A stretch of 64,000 nt of DNA from Mycolicibacterium septicum DSM 44393 (GTDB lineage Bacteria > Actinomycetota > Actinomycetes > Mycobacteriales > Mycobacteriaceae), in contig NZ_HG322952.1 of the NCBI RefSeq assembly GCF_000455325.1, forward strand, positions 936,657 to 1,000,656. Direction: 5' to 3'. Of the stretch, positions 50,711-58,638 are shown piece after piece. Positions within the stretch are counted from its first letter, which is position 1. Every line of letters starts with the position of its first letter. The position numbers and the translations under genes are program-made. Below the pieces are notes generated by a model. That model did not search any database. It saw only the letters and a program-made list of their open reading frames with translations, and was not told the origin of the DNA.

Positions 50711-51622
50711 TCAGTCTCGTGAATCCATCAGCTCCGTCGCCGAGAATCCACGTCCCAGGTCACGATCAGCAAAGTAATCGTGCAACGTCCCGCTGAGGTC
50801 TGCCGGGTTCCAGGCATCGGAGTCCGCAGTGAAATGCTTCTCCGCTGTGGGCGGCGCGACCAACGTGACAGTTGGACCATAGACGATGAACAGCTGACCG
50901 TTGACGGCTTCGGACGCCGGCGCGGCCAGGAATCGTACAAGGGTGACGACGTGGTCGGTCGACAGCGGGTCGACCTGACCTTCGGGCGCATCCCCGAAGA
51001 CGCCCGCGGTCATGGCGGTGCGGGCCCGCGGCGCGATCGCGTTGGCCCGGACACCGAAGCGCTCCAGGGCCCGGGCGGCCGACACCGTGAGCGCGGTGAT
51101 GCCCGCCTTGGCGGCGCCGTAGTTGGGCTGACCGACCGGACCCGACAGCCCGGCCTCCGACGAGGTGTTGATGATCCGGCCGTAGACCGTGCCGTCCCCC
51201 GCCTTGGCCTTGTTGCGCCAGTAGACGGCCGCGTTGCGGGTCAGCAGGAAGTGGCCACGAAGGTGCACCGCGATGACCGCGTCCCACTCCTCGTCGCTCA
51301 TGTTGAACAGGATCCGGTCGCGGGTGATGCCCGCGTTGTTGACGACGATGTCCAGGCCACCCAGACCATCGGCGGTGGCGACCAGCTCATCGGCGGTCGA
51401 GCGCGCGCTGATGTCCCCGGCGACGACGACACCCTTGGAGCCGGCGGCCGCGATCTCGTCGAGGACGTCGGAGGACTCCAGCGCGCCGGCCATGTCGTTG
51501 ACCACCACGGTCGCCCCGGCCTTGGCCAGGTCGACGGCTTCGGCGCGGCCCAAGCCCGCGGCGGCACCAGTGACCACCGCCACTTTTCCGGACAGATCAA
51601 TCTGAGCCTGGTCAGTCGTCAT
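50711..51622 (-). CDS. hsd4A: Hsd4A, steroid side-chain SDR (Rv3502c-type)
   Basis: This 303-residue SDR has VVTGAAAGLGRAEA, VNNAGITRD, Ser in NTSSEAGLSG and catalytic YGAAK. ATG 51622 with GAGGAG upstream gives the expected length. In related mycobacteria Hsd4A is reported as a 17-beta-hydroxysteroid and beta-hydroxyacyl-CoA dehydrogenase of sterol side-chain breakdown. It lies between fdxD and the mce4 operon, all on one strand. Confidence 0.88.
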   Translation of the reverse strand: MTTDQAQIDLSGKVAVVTGAAAGLGRAEAVDLAKAGATVVVNDMAGALESSDVLDEIAAAGSKGVVVAGDISARSTADELVATADGLGGLDIVVNNAGITRDRILFNMSDEEWDAVIAVHLRGHFLLTRNAAVYWRNKAKAGDGTVYGRIINTSSEAGLSGPVGQPNYGAAKAGITALTVSAARALERFGVRANAIAPRARTAMTAGVFGDAPEGQVDPLSTDHVVTLVRFLAAPASEAVNGQLFIVYGPTVTLVAPPTAEKHFTADSDAWNPADLSGTLHDYFADRDLGRGFSATELMDSRD

Positions 51623-51657
51623 ATTGCTCCTCGCGTGCGCGGCATTTATGAATGCCT

Positions 51658-51849
51658 CTAGTCTTTTCGGATCAGGGCTGCCCGGGGGCATTCGGCGATG
51701 GACTGCTCGGCCAGATCCTCCTGGTCGGCAGGCACCGGATCGGACTTGACCACGGCATAGTCGTCGTCATCAAGATCGAACAAATCGGGGGCAATACCCA
51801 CGCACACCGCATTGCCTTCGCAGCGATCACGGTCCACTTCAACTCGCAT
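51658..51849 (-). CDS. fdxD: Ferredoxin FdxD (3Fe-4S type)
   Basis: This 63-residue ferredoxin has the reduced Cys pattern CEGNAVC and a later ECPRAAL, which fits a 3Fe-4S cluster. ATG 51849 with GAGGAGG upstream gives the length of Rv3503c. It is the first gene of the leftward hsd4A unit and is divergent from fadE26 across a KstR site. It probably donates electrons to a steroid P450 encoded elsewhere. Confidence 0.92.
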   Translation of the reverse strand: MRVEVDRDRCEGNAVCVGIAPDLFDLDDDDYAVVKSDPVPADQEDLAEQSIAECPRAALIRKD

Positions 51850-51955
51850 GGCGACCTCCTCACAACGTGTGCACGCACGGGGCTGCGTGCGCGCAGCCAC
51901 AGAATACGACCACACCTGACGGATACCAGTCCTGCACCGGCCTGGATCCTAAGAC

Positions 51956-51969
51956 TAGAACGTGTTACA
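51956..51969. promoter_or_regulatory. KstR operator between fdxD and fadE26
   Basis: TAGAACGTGTTACA fits the KstR consensus TnnAACnnGTTnnA fully. It lies 45 bp before fadE26 and 106 bp before fdxD and could serve both divergent promoters. Confidence 0.88.
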
Positions 51970-52014
51970 ACCAGGTGAGAACTCAGGTATATCAAGCAGT
52001 GAGGATGCAGCGGA

Positions 52015-53193
52015 ATGCGGATCGGTTACACCCCCGAGCAGGAGGAGCTGCGCCGCGAGTTGCGCGCGTACTTCTCCAAGTTGATGACGCCCGAGCGCGT
52101 CGAGGCACTCAACTCGTCCGAGGGCGAGATGGGTCGAGGCACCGTCTACCGCGACACCGTCGCGCAGATGGGCAAGGACGGCTGGCTGACCCTGAGCTGG
52201 CCAGAAGAATTCGGCGGCCAGGCCCGCCCGCCGATGGACGGGCTGATCTTCACCGACGAGGCTGCGATCGCCGGCGCCCCGGTGCCGTTCCTGACGATCA
52301 ACAGCGTCGCGCCGACGATCATGCACTTCGGCACCGAGGAGCAGAAGAAGTTCTACCTGCCCAAGATCGCCGCGGGCGAGTTGCACTTCTCGATCGGCTA
52401 CTCCGAGCCCGGCGCGGGCACCGACCTGGCCGCGCTGCGGACCACCGCGGTGCGCGACGGCGATGACTATGTGGTCAACGGCCAGAAGATGTGGACCAGC
52501 CTGATCGCCTACGCCGACTACGTCTGGCTGGCGGTCCGCACCAACCCCGAGGCAAAGAAGCACCGCGGCATCTCGATGCTGATCATGCCGACCACCGTCG
52601 AGGGCTTCTCCTGGACGCCGGTGCACACCATGTCCGGTGTGGACACCAGCGCCACCTACTACCAGGACGTGCGCATCCCGGCGACCAACCTGGTCGGCGA
52701 GGAGAACGCCGGCTGGAAGCTCGTGACCAACCAGCTGAATCATGAGCGGGTGGCTCTGGTTTCTTCACAGCCGATCTACGTCGCGCTGGACGGGGTCCGC
52801 GAGTGGGCCCAGAACACCAAGGACGTGCACGGCAAGCGGGTCATCGACTCCGAGTGGGTGCAGCTGAACCTGGCCCGGGTGCACGCCAAGGCCGAGGTAC
52901 TCAAGCTGATCAACTGGGAGCTGGCCTCTGCCACCTCCGCCCCATCGCCCGCGGATGCGTCGGCGGCCAAGGTGTACGGCACCGAGCTGGCCACCGAGGC
53001 CTACCGCCTGCTGATGGAGGTGCTGGGCACCTCGGCGACGCTGCGTCCGGACAGCAAGGGCGCACTGCTGCGTGGCCGCATCGAGCGGTTCCACCGGTCG
53101 GCACTGATCCTGACCTTCGGCGGCGGCACCAACGAGATTCAGCGTGACATCATCGGCATGGTCGCGCTCGGCCTGCCCCGAGTGAACCGGTAA
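52015..53193 (+). CDS. fadE26: Acyl-CoA dehydrogenase FadE26 (ChsE4)
   Basis: This 392-residue acyl-CoA dehydrogenase has the FAD-binding segments FSIGYSEPGAGTDLAALRTTA and VNGQKMWTS, and the C-terminal FGGGTNEIQRDIIG. In M. tuberculosis FadE26 and FadE27 form the heterotetramer ChsE4-ChsE5 that introduces a double bond into the C8 cholesterol side-chain CoA ester. It leads the fadE26-fadE27-fadD17 operon behind a KstR site. Confidence 0.94.
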   Translation: MRIGYTPEQEELRRELRAYFSKLMTPERVEALNSSEGEMGRGTVYRDTVAQMGKDGWLTLSWPEEFGGQARPPMDGLIFTDEAAIAGAPVPFLTINSVAPTIMHFGTEEQKKFYLPKIAAGELHFSIGYSEPGAGTDLAALRTTAVRDGDDYVVNGQKMWTSLIAYADYVWLAVRTNPEAKKHRGISMLIMPTTVEGFSWTPVHTMSGVDTSATYYQDVRIPATNLVGEENAGWKLVTNQLNHERVALVSSQPIYVALDGVREWAQNTKDVHGKRVIDSEWVQLNLARVHAKAEVLKLINWELASATSAPSPADASAAKVYGTELATEAYRLLMEVLGTSATLRPDSKGALLRGRIERFHRSALILTFGGGTNEIQRDIIGMVALGLPRVNR

Positions 53194-53206
53194 GGACGGC
53201 ACACCA

Positions 53207-54304
53207 ATGGATTTCAAGACGACCGAAGAGGCCGCCGACCTGGGTGGCCTGGTGCGCACGATCACCGAATCGGTGTGCACGCCCGAACGCCAGCGTGAGC
53301 TCGACGGGCTCGAGCAGCGATTCGACGCCAATCTGTGGGCCAAGCTGGTCGAGGCCGACGTCCTGTCGGCCGCGGCGCCGGAGTCGGTGGGCGGTGGCGG
53401 TTTGGGCGTGCTCGAGCAGGCCGCCGTGCTGACCGCGCTGGGCCGTCAGCTGGCTGCCGTGCCGTACCTGGACTCGGTGGTGCTGGGCGCGGGCGCGCTG
53501 GCCGCGTTCGGGTCCGAGGAGCTGCGCACCGAGTGGGCACATCCCGCGGTGGCCGGCGACAAGATCCTCGCCATCGCCCTGGACGGCGAAATGGGTCAGG
53601 GGCCGGTGCAGGCGCAGGCCGACGGCTCCGGGTACAAGCTCACCGGCTCTCGCACCCAGGTGAACTACGGGCCGGTGGCCGACGCGTTCCTGGTTCCGGC
53701 CGAAACCGATTCCGGGGTCGGCGTTTTCCTGGTCACCAAGGATGACCCGGGTGTCACCGTTACCGCGCTGAGCACCACCGGCAAGGGCAGCGTGGCCCAT
53801 CTGGAGCTGCAGGGCACCACGGTGGACGCCGGCCGCCTCGTCGGTGGCGCGGAGGTCGCGCAGTGGCTCACCACCTATTCGGCGTTGGGCCACAGCGCCT
53901 TCCAGCTCGGTGTGCTGGAGCGCGCGCTGGAGCTGACGTCCGAATATGCCCGCGAGCGTGAGCAGTTCGACCGTCCGATCGGCAGCTTCCAGGCTGTCTC
54001 GTCCCGGCTGGCCGACGGCTACATCGACGTCAAGGGGCTGCGCCTGACGCTGACCCAGGCCGCCTGGCGGTTGTCCGAGGACCTGCCCGCCGACATCGAT
54101 GTCGCCAGTGCCTCGTTCTGGGCTGCCGAGGCCGGCCACCGCGTCGCGCACACCGCGGTGCACGTGCACGGTGGTGTCGGCATCGACACGGACCACCCGG
54201 TGCACCGGTACTTCCTGGCCGCCAAGCAGACCGAGTTCGGTGTCGGCGGGGCGACGGGACAGCTGCTGCGCATCGGCCGCGAACTCGCGGACACCCCGGT
54301 CTAG
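53207..54304 (+). CDS. fadE27: Acyl-CoA dehydrogenase FadE27 (ChsE5)
   Basis: This 365-residue member of the acyl-CoA dehydrogenase family is more divergent than FadE26, as usual for the partner subunit (GAGALAAFGSEELRTEW, QFDRPIGSFQAVSSRLAD, HVHGGVGIDTDHPVHRYF). It begins 13 bases after fadE26 and would form the mixed alpha2-beta2 enzyme ChsE4-ChsE5, in which FAD sites are built at the subunit interface. Confidence 0.94.
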   Translation: MDFKTTEEAADLGGLVRTITESVCTPERQRELDGLEQRFDANLWAKLVEADVLSAAAPESVGGGGLGVLEQAAVLTALGRQLAAVPYLDSVVLGAGALAAFGSEELRTEWAHPAVAGDKILAIALDGEMGQGPVQAQADGSGYKLTGSRTQVNYGPVADAFLVPAETDSGVGVFLVTKDDPGVTVTALSTTGKGSVAHLELQGTTVDAGRLVGGAEVAQWLTTYSALGHSAFQLGVLERALELTSEYAREREQFDRPIGSFQAVSSRLADGYIDVKGLRLTLTQAAWRLSEDLPADIDVASASFWAAEAGHRVAHTAVHVHGGVGIDTDHPVHRYFLAAKQTEFGVGGATGQLLRIGRELADTPV

Positions 54305-54306
54305 GG

Positions 54307-55818
54307 ATGGGGGGTCCAACCGCCGGGCCGACGGTCACCGAGCTGCTGGTCCCGCTGGCCGAGGTCACCGATCGTGGCCTCTACCAAGAGGATTCGTTCG
54401 TCAGCTGGGCCGACCACATCGCCGCCGGTGCGCAACTGGCCGCGGCGCTGCGGGCACGGTTGGACCCCTCCAAACCCCCACACGTCGGGGCACTCCTCGG
54501 CAACACCACTTTTTTCTCCAGCCTCCTGGTGGCCGCGGGCCTGAGCGGGCTGGTGCCCGTCGGGCTCAACCAGACCCGCCGCGGTGAGGCGCTGGCCCGC
54601 GATATCGCCAAGGCCGACTGCCAGCTGGTGCTGGCCGACAATCCCGACGCGGTGCCCCCCGGGGTGGATTTCATCGACGTCGAATCTGCCGACTGGGCTG
54701 CCGAACTCGCGTCGTATCGGGACACCCCGGTGACGTTCGGCGATCTGTCGGCCGACGACCTGTTCATGCTCATCTTCACCTCGGGGACCAGCGGCGATCC
54801 CAAGGCCGTGCGGGTCACCCACGACAAGGTGGCGTTTCCGGGCCGGATGCTGGCCGACCGCTTCGGGCTGGGTCCGGCCGACACCGTGTATCTGTCGATG
54901 CCGCTGTTCCACTCCAACGCGATCATGGCCGGCTGGGCAGTCGCCGCCGCGGCCGGTGCGTCGATCGCGTTGCGGCGCAAGTTCTCCGCCTCCGGTTTCA
55001 TGCCCGATATCCGCCGCTTCGGCGCCACCTACGCCAACTACGTCGGCAAGCCGCTGTCGTACATCCTGGCCACCGAACCAGCGCCCGACGATGCCGACAA
55101 TCCGCTGCGGTTCCTCTACGGCAACGAGGGTGCCCCGCGGGATCTGGGCCGGTTCGCCGAGCGGTTCGGGGTGACGGTGGTCGACGGATTCGGTTCCAGC
55201 GAAGGCGGTGTGGCGATCGCCCGCACTCCCGACACCCCCGAAGGCGCCCTCGGCCCGCTCACCGACCAGGTGGCGATCGTCGACGTGGACACCGGCGAGC
55301 CGTGCCCGCCCGGCGTGGTCGGAGAGTTGGTGAACCCGACGGGTGCGGGCTGGTTCCGCGGCTACTACAACGATCCCGAAGCCGAAGCCGACCGCATGAC
55401 CGGCGGCGTCTACCACACCGGCGATCTGGCCTACCTCGACGAGAACGGCTTCGCGCACTTCGCCGGGCGGCTGGGCGACTGGATGCGGGTCGACGGCGAG
55501 AATCTGGGAACCGCGCCGATCGAACGAATCCTGTCGCGCCACCCCGACGTCGCCGAGGTCGCGGTGTACCCGATCCCCGACCCCGATGTGGGCGATCAGG
55601 TGATGGCCGCGCTGGTGTTGACGGCGGGCAAGCCGTTCGACATCGACAGCTTCGGGAAATTTCTTCATGAGCAGCCCGACCTGGGACCCAAGCAGTGGCC
55701 GTCGTATGTCCGGGTCGGCACCGAGTTGCCACGTACCGAGACGTTCAAGGTGATCAAGCGGCAGTTGTCGGCCGAGGCCACCGAGTGCGCGGACCCGGTC
55801 TGGCCGATCCCCCGCTAG
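54307..55818 (+). CDS. fadD17: Steroid-acid CoA ligase FadD17
   Basis: This 503-residue adenylate-forming enzyme has the phosphate loop FTSGTSGDPKAV, YGNEGAPRD, GFGSSEGGV, YHTGDLAYLDENG and the hinge GRLGDWMRVDGENL, ending with a C-terminal catalytic Lys region (TETFKVIKRQL). In M. tuberculosis FadD17 activates C5 side-chain (C24) steroid acids as CoA thioesters. It starts 2 bases after fadE27. Confidence 0.92.
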   Translation: MGGPTAGPTVTELLVPLAEVTDRGLYQEDSFVSWADHIAAGAQLAAALRARLDPSKPPHVGALLGNTTFFSSLLVAAGLSGLVPVGLNQTRRGEALARDIAKADCQLVLADNPDAVPPGVDFIDVESADWAAELASYRDTPVTFGDLSADDLFMLIFTSGTSGDPKAVRVTHDKVAFPGRMLADRFGLGPADTVYLSMPLFHSNAIMAGWAVAAAAGASIALRRKFSASGFMPDIRRFGATYANYVGKPLSYILATEPAPDDADNPLRFLYGNEGAPRDLGRFAERFGVTVVDGFGSSEGGVAIARTPDTPEGALGPLTDQVAIVDVDTGEPCPPGVVGELVNPTGAGWFRGYYNDPEAEADRMTGGVYHTGDLAYLDENGFAHFAGRLGDWMRVDGENLGTAPIERILSRHPDVAEVAVYPIPDPDVGDQVMAALVLTAGKPFDIDSFGKFLHEQPDLGPKQWPSYVRVGTELPRTETFKVIKRQLSAEATECADPVWPIPR

Positions 55819-55848
55819 CCCGTACCTGCGCGGCACGCGCGCCAACCA

Positions 55849-55871
55849 TTTCGATACCATTGGCATCGAAA
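55849..55871. promoter_or_regulatory. Long palindrome, candidate TetR operator
   Basis: The 23-bp element TTTCGAT-A-CCA-T-TGG-C-ATCGAAA is symmetric at 20 of 23 positions, with its centre at 55860. It lies 16 bp before the start of the gene at 55888. The TetR gene at 56848 is the nearest candidate binder. Confidence 0.55.
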
Positions 55872-55887
55872 AATGGGAGGCGTCAGC

Positions 55888-56862
55888 ATGCACATCGCAG
55901 TGACCGGGGGCACCGGCTATCTCGGAGCCCACACCGTCCGGGGCTTGCTGGCCGCGGGACATCGAATCCGCCTGCTGGTCGCACCGGGTTGCGGTGACGA
56001 CGAGGTGATCGGCCATCTCGCCGCGCTCGGCGAGATGTCGGTGCTCGAAGGCGACATCCGCGACAGTGGCACCGTCGGGAACCTGCTGTCGGGGTGCGAG
56101 GCCCTGATCCATGCCGCAGGCATCGTCGGCACCGACCGCCGGCGCGAACAGCTGATGTGGGAGATCAACGCGCACGCGACCGAGGCCGCGCTGAACCGCG
56201 CCGTCGAGGCCGGGCTCGATCCCATCGTCTCGGTCAGCAGCTACAGCTCGCTGTTCCCGCCACCGAACGGGGTGATCTCGGCCGACACTCCGCCGGCGCC
56301 GGGCCGCAGTCCCTATGCCCAGACCAAGGCCTATGCCGATCGGGTGGCCCGCCGACTGCAGGATGCCGGGGCCCCGGTGGTGGTCACCTACCCGTCGAGC
56401 GTGGTGGGTCCGGCCTACTTCACCGCGGCCGGGGTCACCGAGCGCGGCTGGGCACCGATCGCCAAGGCCGGTCTGGCGCCCCGGATGACCGGCGGCATGC
56501 AGATGATCGACGTGCGCGACGTCGCGCTGGTGCACGAGCGGCTCATGGCGCCCGGGCGCGGACCCAAGCGCTACGTCTGCGGCGGCGTGATGGTGTCGTT
56601 CAACGAGATGATCGATGTCCTCGAACAGGGGGCCGGGCGCAAGATCCGTCGAATCCCGTTGCCGGGGAGCCTTTTCCGGGGCATCGGCTGGTGCTCGGAT
56701 CTGCTCGGCGGGGTGCTTCCGCTCGGCGACGGGATCAGCCACGAGGCCGCGCTGCTGCTCACCGCCGCCACCCCCACCGACGACAGGAGCACGCTCGCCG
56801 ATCTGGGCATCGAGGCATGGCGTTCGCCGCAGGACGCCATGCTGGCCTCATTCGGCAGGTGA
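55888..56862 (+). CDS. NAD-dependent epimerase/dehydratase-type SDR (extended)
   Basis: This 324-residue extended SDR has the motif VTGGTGYLG, LIHAAGIVG, VSSYSSLFPP and the catalytic YAQTK (Tyr-x3-Lys). ATG 55888 is chosen because GGGAGG (55875-55880) sits 7 bases before it; ATG 55873 would lack a site. Relatives act on sugars, steroids or flavonoid-like substrates, and 3-beta-hydroxysteroid dehydrogenases share this type. It is behind a 23-bp palindrome and overlaps a convergent TetR gene by 15 bp. Confidence 0.82.
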   Translation: MHIAVTGGTGYLGAHTVRGLLAAGHRIRLLVAPGCGDDEVIGHLAALGEMSVLEGDIRDSGTVGNLLSGCEALIHAAGIVGTDRRREQLMWEINAHATEAALNRAVEAGLDPIVSVSSYSSLFPPPNGVISADTPPAPGRSPYAQTKAYADRVARRLQDAGAPVVVTYPSSVVGPAYFTAAGVTERGWAPIAKAGLAPRMTGGMQMIDVRDVALVHERLMAPGRGPKRYVCGGVMVSFNEMIDVLEQGAGRKIRRIPLPGSLFRGIGWCSDLLGGVLPLGDGISHEAALLLTAATPTDDRSTLADLGIEAWRSPQDAMLASFGR

Positions 56863-57420
56863 CACACCCAGGGCCTGGCTGAGCAGCCGCACCAGCCGCT
56901 GCTGCAGTTCGGGCGAATCGTCGTCGGTCGCCACCGTGGTGGTGAACAGCGCCGCCCCGGCCGCCATGGACAGCACAGCCTTCGCGTCCGACTCCGTCCC
57001 GTATCCCCTGGCCGCGAACATCTCGATCGCCGGCCCGCTGAACCCGTCCCACAGCGCTTTGCGCAGGGCGGCGTTCTCACGCAGCGCCAGCAGCAGTCCG
57101 GGCACCGCCTCACTCACGTCGGAACGGCTGAACAGCTGATGGCTGCCGCGCACCACCCAGTCGATCCAGCCGGCCAGATCGGTGCCGGAAAACGGTGACA
57201 TGTCGGGTGATTCGCCGAGTATCGCGTGCAGCACCAACTCGGCCTTCGACGACCACCGCCGGTTCAGGCTGGACCTGCCCACCCCGGAACGCGCCGCGAC
57301 CAGCCGAACGCTCAGGTCGTCCCAGCCCACCTCGACCAACAGCTCGCGCGTGGCCGCGAGCACCCGCTCGTCGATCGACGTGTCGCGTGGTCGCCCGGCC
57401 ATTCTTCGATTCAACCGCAT
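56848..57420 (-). CDS. TetR-family transcription regulator
   Basis: This ~190-residue protein begins MRLNRRMAGRPRDTSIDERV and has the TetR helix-turn-helix LVEVGWDDLSVRLVAARSGVGRSSLNRRWSSK. ATG 57420 or 57402 are both plausible. The C-terminal domain is helical. It is convergent with the epimerase gene (15-bp overlap) and may control it through the palindrome at 55849. Only 24 bp separate it from the divergent AraC gene. Confidence 0.85.
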   Translation of the reverse strand: MRLNRRMAGRPRDTSIDERVLAATRELLVEVGWDDLSVRLVAARSGVGRSSLNRRWSSKAELVLHAILGESPDMSPFSGTDLAGWIDWVVRGSHQLFSRSDVSEAVPGLLLALRENAALRKALWDGFSGPAIEMFAARGYGTESDAKAVLSMAAGAALFTTTVATDDDSPELQQRLVRLLSQALGVSPAE

Positions 57421-57444
57421 GGTGGCGCGGGTAGCGTCGGAGAC

Positions 57445-58179
57445 GTGGGCTACCGCGAACACCGTCCGCCGCCACGACTCGGCGAGCTCGTGGAGTGTCG
57501 ATGGGTCCGCACCGGCCCGGCAGAATCCGGCCGGATACTGCCCGACGGCTGCATGGACCTGATCCAGATGAACGACCGGATCGTCGTGGCCGGCCCCGAC
57601 ACCACGGCATTCATCGCCGCGGGTGGCCGCGATCCGGTGCAGGGGTTGCGGTTTCGGCCCGGGGCCCTGCCGCGCCTCCTCGGCGTCCCGGCTTCCGAAC
57701 TGCGCAACACCCGGGTCGACCTGAGTGAACTGCGCCAGGTCGACCGTGGCGGCTCACTCGACGAGCTCGCCGAAACGCTGGCCTCGGAACGGCCCCGCAC
57801 CGAGACCGCCCCCTGGCCGCTGCCGGCACTACGCGATGTCACGCGCCGGCTGGCTGCCGGCGAATCCGTCAGTGCGACAGCGCGCCATGCCGGTTGGTCG
57901 AACCGGACCATGCAGCGCCAGTGCACGGCGGTCTACGGATACGGGCCGGCGACGCTGCGCCGCATTCTCCGGTTCCGCCGTGCGGTCGGGCTCATCGGCA
58001 CCGGCCTGAGCACCGGCGCAGTCGCCGCGCAGGCCGGCTATGCCGACCAGCCCCACCTGCACCGCGAGGTCCGCGCCCTGGCCGGGGTGCCATGGCATCA
58101 GCTCCGTCAGCTCCGTCAGCCTCCCGACGCCGCGAACAGGTCCACCGAGGTCCCGTCGGGATCTTCGACGGTGGCATAA
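57445..58179 (+). CDS. AraC-family regulator (DUF6597 N-terminus)
   Basis: This 244-residue protein starts VGYREHRPPPRLGELVECRWV, the usual opening of the DUF6597-type AraC group, with LPDGCMDLI, then a C-terminal AraC DNA-binding domain (ARHAGWSNRTMQRQC, YGPATLRRILRFRRAV, AAQAGYADQPHLHREV). GTG 57445 is the start. The last 64 bp overlap the convergent VOC gene. Its target is unknown; the VOC or epimerase genes are neighbours. Confidence 0.82.
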   Translation: MGYREHRPPPRLGELVECRWVRTGPAESGRILPDGCMDLIQMNDRIVVAGPDTTAFIAAGGRDPVQGLRFRPGALPRLLGVPASELRNTRVDLSELRQVDRGGSLDELAETLASERPRTETAPWPLPALRDVTRRLAAGESVSATARHAGWSNRTMQRQCTAVYGYGPATLRRILRFRRAVGLIGTGLSTGAVAAQAGYADQPHLHREVRALAGVPWHQLRQLRQPPDAANRSTEVPSGSSTVA

Positions 58180-58511
58180 CGCTGTCCCCATGGCGCGTCG
58201 AAGGGCTCGAGCGTTCCCGGGTGTCCGGCGAAGGTGAGCCGCTCATAGAGCGCGTCCACGTCGGCGGGCGCGTCGAGCCCGAAGGCCAGCGCCACCCGTC
58301 CGGCTCCCGCCGGGGGCACCCAGCCGGGATGCATTCCGGCGATCACCTCCTCGGTGTCGAACGCGAGACGGTTTCCGCCCGGCAACGCCACCTCGACGTG
58401 CGGCCCGTCCGGCTCGGGAACCGGCAAGCCGAGCAGCCGATAGAAGTCCAGGGATCGGGGCAGGTCTCTGGTGACGATCTCAACGACCGCCGAGCTCAGG
58501 TTCAAGGTCAT
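58116..58511 (-). CDS. VOC-superfamily (glyoxalase-like) protein
   Basis: This 131-residue protein has the vicinal-oxygen-chelate fold pattern: VVEIVTRDLPRSLDFYRLLG in the first half and TVEDPDGTSVDLFA in the second. Such proteins include glyoxalases, dioxygenases and antibiotic-binding proteins. Metal ligands are not conserved enough to pick one. It overlaps the AraC gene by 64 bp tail to tail. Confidence 0.8.
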   Translation of the reverse strand: MTLNLSSAVVEIVTRDLPRSLDFYRLLGLPVPEPDGPHVEVALPGGNRLAFDTEEVIAGMHPGWVPPAGAGRVALAFGLDAPADVDALYERLTFAGHPGTLEPFDAPWGQRYATVEDPDGTSVDLFAASGG

Positions 58512-58638
58512 ATCCGCAGGTTAGGGGGCTGGAGGGGGCACAGTCGTGAACAGATCGGACAAGGTGTGCCTTTGTCGGACTGCCGGTACCGAGTAGGTTT
58601 GGCCTGACTGTTAGTTACTTGCCAGTAGGGAGTCCCCG

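Noticed and set aside
54301..56742. 813-codon open frame antisense to fadD17 and the epimerase gene
   Set aside because: It spans two well-supported genes on the other strand and shows only shadow composition.
58557..58578. GGACAAGG ... CCTTTGTC imperfect inverted repeat before the GabD2-like gene
   Set aside because: One base is out of register between the arms, so it is too weak to call an operator.
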